A stretch of DNA of 64,000 bases from Portulaca oleracea (Eukaryota; Streptophyta; Magnoliopsida; Caryophyllales; Portulacaceae), in the NCBI GenBank assembly GCA_029582165.1, contig CM055877.1, positions 33,258,249 to 33,322,248 on the forward strand. The letters are read 5' to 3'. Each line of letters starts with the position of its first letter. The stretch's first letter is position 1. The position numbers and the translations under genes were made by a program. The notes beneath the pieces were generated by a model. It searched no databases. It was not told the DNA's origin and saw only the letters and a list, made by a program, of their open reading frames with translations. Shown here one piece after another: positions 60,093-64,000 of this stretch.

Positions 60093-60540
60093 GTAAGATG
60101 TGATCGTAACTAGGTAAGATCCTAGTGAAAGTACCGGATTTCAAATTGAATCAGGGAGTTGTTAGATAAGTAGTCAAGCAAGTGATTAGCTTGGTGAGAG
60201 TTTGTGCTCTACCTGGTTGGAGAAATCCAAGGAATGGCTAAAAGTGTTAGCTAAGTAGTAAGTCTTAGATAGGAGTCATTTGCAATCCGTCCTTGAAGTA
60301 AGCAAGTTTAGGACAATGGCTAAATCAAGGAGATTGACAAATCCTCCTCAGAAGCTATATACTAATCTATTTGTTTAAGCTATAAGCATTTCAATTTGTT
60401 CATTATTTACTTTCCATGAACAAAATTTGAATTATTTCAGCTACTCTATTTTGATCTCAAATTGAATAATCGCCATATTAACTTGCTTGTTAGATTAGTT
60501 TTTCATTGGAAGAAAAATTCAATCACCCAATTCAGCCCCT
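60093..60540 (+). repeat. SIRE-like copia LTR fragment (second copy)
   Basis: From about 60098 it matches 9510-9947 in the same orientation. Shared blocks include GAGAAATCCA, GTTAGCTAAGTAGTAAGTCTTAG and GGAGATTGACAAAT. It stops near TTCAGCCCC without the LTR end and primer site seen at 9947. It may be the 3' LTR of the same element or an unrelated copy. Confidence 0.6.
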
Positions 60541-60899
60541 TCCTTATAGGTTTGTTTTATGGTCGAAACTTGAATATTTGAGAGGATACATAGATTCATT
60601 GGCCTTGCTTTCCGTCTAGTTACTTTAATGAAACTAGAAGTTTGGTGGTTATTAGTTAATGATCCCATTGATAAGAAACAGGTAGTTGGGAAGATGGAGT
60701 TGGTTTATGTTTATCTTTGTTCCACCAGATGCAATGGCAATCAAAAGTATACCTTTGTGTCCTTGTTGATCTCGAGATCGACTTATTCGGTATTACACTC
60801 AAAACGAGAACCTTATAGTCTGCTCCATACCACCATATTCTTGAGACAAAGCTCTTGGAATCCCGCAAGGGAGCTTTAGATCAAGTATGGGATGATAAA
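60541..60899. other. Uncharacterised, possibly LINE pol relic
   Basis: No intact ORF. Plus-strand translation is broken by stops. It lies immediately upstream of a LINE zinc-binding relic in the same direction and may belong to it. Confidence 0.3.
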
Positions 60900-61235
60900 T
60901 CAATATTAGGGAGCTCTAGATCAACTATGGGGTGATGGATTGATATTTGGAAGGCGCATCTTCCACCTAGAGTGAAACCCTTTGCATGTAGAGGAACAGT
61001 TGGTGCACTCCCCACCAAGGTAGCAATAGCAAGGAGAATTCCTCTTTGCATGTAGAGCACCATCGGTGCACTCGCTACCAAGGTAGAAATAGCAACGAGA
61101 ATCCCCAAAATTAAAGTATATATTGTCTGCCAGATTTGAAGTAACGGGAGGTGACTGAAATTCGTGCCTTAGCAGAGTGCCAATTAGCTCAATCAATATG
61201 GGCAACTGCAAACCTTTAGAAAACTAACTTGAGTT
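60900..61235 (+). pseudogene. LINE reverse-transcriptase zinc-binding region relic
   Basis: Plus-strand translation around 60935-61035 reads IWKAHLPPRVKPFACRG, then ALPTKVAIARRI. This matches the zf-RVT pattern of plant LINE-1 ORF2 ('IWk..iPpkvk.F.WR....LPT..nL.rR'). The second part is repeated in degenerate form just after (GALATKVEIATRI), a local duplication of about 72 bp. Stops throughout. Confidence 0.55.
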
Positions 61236-61780
61236 GGAAATTTAAATTCATAATAGATCTCATAGAAGTGGCAAAAATTAAGGACCCTTTGAGGTACGAC
61301 CTTACTTATTAAAATCTCAATTTGGATCAGCGATCATATGAGCTTACGATCCAAAAACCCTCCATCAATGCAACTCTTTTTAGAATATTAAAGTAGTTAG
61401 AATCTTATGATATTGGTTTAGTTTGAATATTTTTCTTAAAATCGCAACACGATTCTACAATCCTACGATCCAATCCGCGATCATACGTGAATTTGTTAAT
61501 GTTTTACTTACATTATCAACTTTAAAACTTTGTCATATCAATATAAAGTTTATACTAAAGATATCTAATGAAATATAATTTAACATATTGCTTCATTTTT
61601 ATTGCATAATTGTTAAGATTTCAACTATTATATAACCTTTTTCGCTATTTGCCTAATAAATTAGAAATACGATCCCTGATCCGATTCTGCGATTTCGAAT
61701 TTAGCTAGATTCCCTCATCGATCTTAACTAGAATCTCGATTCTAGCAACCTTGGGTATGACAAGGTGTTGGTCACTATTT
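61236..61780. other. AT-rich insert with repeated ACGATCC words
   Basis: About 540 bp between two LINE-like segments. Words such as CTACGATCC, GCGATCATA, ACGATCC and CTGATCCGATTCTGCGAT cluster at both ends in both orientations around a very AT-rich core, as in MITE subterminal repeats. No defined termini or target duplication were found. Confidence 0.3.
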
Positions 61781-62160
61781 GAGCTTTCTAGAATATGTTG
61801 AATAAATGGTGCTTAGAGTAAGTGCTGGAGACCCATACTTTGAATTCAAAAATGCATTGGATTATATCTAAACGTTTGGAGTATAGTCCAGGTTAGTATC
61901 ACATCAACATGCTCTTTCATCTTAATGGAGAGCCCCCTGTGGATTCTTCAAAGACTAACTTCAATGGGGTGTACTTTAGGAGCAATTCCATTGTTGGGGT
62001 ATGATCATCAAAAACTTCAAGGGAGACATAAAGCATACAGGAGTTCACTAGAGGATTAGCTACAACGAACCTAACATTGAAGAGGCCAGCAGGGTGCTAG
62101 AAGGAGATACTAGAAAGTGACTCACTCAGTTAATTCTCGAAGCTCAAGAAGGGCAAAATA
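61781..62160 (+). pseudogene. Possible LINE RNase H relic
   Basis: Plus-strand translation includes GEPPVDSSKTNFNGVYF, loosely like the 'PP..g..KlN.DGa' start of LINE RNase H domains. Weak; position after the zinc-binding relic at 60900-61235 is the main support. Confidence 0.25.
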
Positions 62161-62830
62161 CCCTTCTCAAAGGTCAGGTATTTTTTTTTTTAATAGCATT
62201 TAGTTAGCAAAGAAGTTTGATTTTAGTTCCATTTCATTTATTAAAAGATCGTGACATAAAATTGCTCGTTGTTTTCCAACTTCAACCCATCACTCTCTCT
62301 ACTAGATCATGGGTTGATCATGGACCTCATCCTATCTCTAAGCTCGTTCCGAAGTGATGACGATATATTCTTGTAATGGCGTTCTTGTGCATGGAATAAA
62401 GTTCATAAAGCTTTTCATAAAAAGAAAAATACAAGTCATTTTAATTGTATCCTATCTTAGGGAAATCCAAATAGACTTATATTTGAATTGATAAAATGGG
62501 AAGGCACCCAATCCCAAATACTTGCGCCCTGTTATACATAGCATTTGGTAAAGTGAAGTTTGTAAGTAAGTAGGTTGGTCCAAGTTAGTGCAGGTTCATA
62601 TAGGTAGGTCCAAGTAGGTGCAAGTAACTGGAAGTGGGATAACATAAATGTAAATTAGTATAACGTTAAAACATTTTGAAGATTTTGAAATTGTCGCATT
62701 AGAAATTTATGTAGTAATAGTAAAAACATACAAGTACTATTAATTGTTAAAATTATCTATAAACTTGAGAAAATACAATAAAAAATCATATTTACAATAT
62801 ACATTTGATACAAAAAACTAGAACAAAACA
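62161..62830. other. AT-rich, nothing recognised
   Basis: No ORF or domain. A short GTAGGT(T/C)(G/C)..CAAGT word repeats four times near 62570-62640. Confidence 0.4.
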
Positions 62831-63300
62831 TAGCTTTAGCAAGAAAGTCTTTTGAACAACCAACCAGACATAAGGATTCTAGCTTGCCCACTTAAAGCAG
62901 ATGGAGATTCTCGGACAGGGAAAAGAGGCACTCGACCTCTATTAAACAACACCAAGAACAAAGCCATACCATGTCCTCGAAAGATAGACGTGATGATTGC
63001 CATGAATGTTCCCCTCGAGGACATGTACAAGAAGGTCTTTGCCGATTCCTATCAACACGGTGCACCTCTCAGTAGAAGGGCGTGAAAAGGCCGTTGAGAC
63101 TTTGACCGGATGAATAGGAAGAAAATGGATAGAAATTTTTATTGAGGAATAGAATCCAGGATGAACGCTTTTTCCGTTCGTTATGTGTTGACTTCCTGCA
63201 TACTTGCGCGATCGATCGATGGACGAGGAACCGCGCGCGCGGCGGGCTAAGAGCGCGTGAAACTCATCACTACCTTGTAAGGGCGTTGAGACCATAGCAT
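62831..63300. other. GC-rich block of unknown origin
   Basis: Sharply higher GC than its flanks, with GCGCGATCGATCGATGG and CGCGCGCGCGG near 63205-63245. Open frames exist on both strands (62852-63085 plus; 62942-63295 and 62836-63030 minus), none with a domain I recognise. Composition and abrupt edges would fit an organelle-DNA insertion, but I cannot identify a gene. Confidence 0.3.
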
Positions 63301-63362
63301 GTTAAACGAAAGAGCTGCTATCTCTGTAGTGTTATCACACAGCTGCCCGCCTAAAACCAAAA

Positions 63363-63979
63363 TTGTTACTTCATACTCAAATAAGTTTCTTCATCTCCCA
63401 ACATTTGGCTGAAATTTCACAGCAAATGCAAGGGATAAGTGATACTATAACTACTCATCATGATACAAAGATAGAGGGAATCATCCATACATTAGCAAGG
63501 ATGAATGGTGAGCTGAACTTTCCTGATGAAGATGAAGCAACAATCATCACAGTGAAATATCTGACAGGCATGAAATAGAGAAAGAGATCCCTATGTCTGC
63601 GAATCCCTATATGGGCTTCGGACTCACTCCTATTCCTAGAGTTTAACAACCGCATAGGTTTAACTTAGTAGGGAAGAAGTTTAGAACTGCTCCAAGTGTT
63701 TCGTGGTCTCCTTCAATTGAGAAGGAAGACCAAATCCAGCCCTTAGCCACAGGAGGAGACCAACAAGGAAGATATGGTGAATGGGAAAGTTATTTAATGG
63801 GCCAACTCTTTACCACCATAAATCAAATGCAATCACGCATGGAAGGTTTGCATCTAAAAATGGATACTATCCTTTGGATTCTAGAAAATGATAGAAGGAT
63901 GGCTAATAATGAACATCGCACTAGAGAAAATATAAGAGAAGCATCATCATCAATTGGATTATGTGACACTAACATTTAG
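63363..63979 (+). pseudogene. Unidentified ORF pair, broken
   Basis: A first frame (63363-63578, 71 codons) is Gln/His/Ile-rich and ends in a stop. A second frame (63797-63979 and open upstream to about 63710) encodes MGQLFTTINQMQSRMEGL then a charged stretch, with heptad-like hydrophobic spacing typical of coiled coils. Coiled-coil N-termini occur in retroelement gag proteins, but no zinc knuckle or gag core is visible before the window ends. Confidence 0.25.
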
Positions 63980-64000
63980 CAAAGGGCTCCTAATTCCCCT

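Overview
The window looks like gene-poor, transposon-dense nuclear DNA of a flowering plant. The evidence is: several LTR-retrotransposon families with the plant-type initiator-Met primer site (TGGTATCAGAGC); a Tat/Ogre-like family whose primer site resembles the complement of tRNA-Arg; LINE remnants; and foldback MITEs with 9-10 bp target duplications. I found no convincing host gene, rRNA, tRNA or CRISPR array. The species cannot be named from this sequence.

Layout. 0-3.5 kb: a copia LTR scrap, half a foldback MITE, a decayed minus-strand Ty3/gypsy gag-protease with its primer site and LTR, and a LINE tail. 3.5-9.5 kb: AT-rich intergenic DNA with five MITE-like elements, two of them foldbacks with recognisable target-site duplications. 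9.5-21.1 kb: a plus-strand SIRE-like copia element split by a minus-strand copia element, which itself carries two solo LTRs (11.8-13.3 and 15.9-17.3 kb). A third foldback MITE sits in the SIRE-like element. 21.1-43.4 kb: a Tat/Ogre-like derivative with a 2.2 kb LTR. A segment made of 3' LTR, primer site and leader is repeated three times in tandem, and each copy holds hexamer arrays of the GTGTAT type. After these come a leader of degenerate repeats, almost no coding sequence, a long repeat-rich 3' region, a polypurine tract and a 3' LTR fragment.

43.4-54.0 kb is a deep nest. A second TGTAGACACC-type LTR holds a solo LTR and is cut by a minus-strand LTR of another subfamily. That LTR is cut in turn by a compact element with two LTRs, gag and protease but no polymerase (TR-GAG-like). 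A plus-strand LTR with an internal promoter and a short ORF follows. 54.0-60.1 kb: a minus-strand Ty3/gypsy element with gag, RT, RNase H and integrase, broken by a deletion, frameshifts and a stop. 60.1-64 kb: a second SIRE-like LTR piece, LINE fragments, a GC-rich block of unknown origin and an unidentified short ORF.

The signal I find most interesting crosses families. Nearly every LTR family here carries its own private set of short palindromes (arms of about 6-10 nt, centre 0-7 nt), mostly upstream of the LTR TATA box, often in several diverged copies. Sequences differ between families but the architecture is the same. The second is the nested, multi-scale tandem amplification at 22-35 kb. 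All identifications were made by reading motifs and comparing copies by eye; no database search was run.
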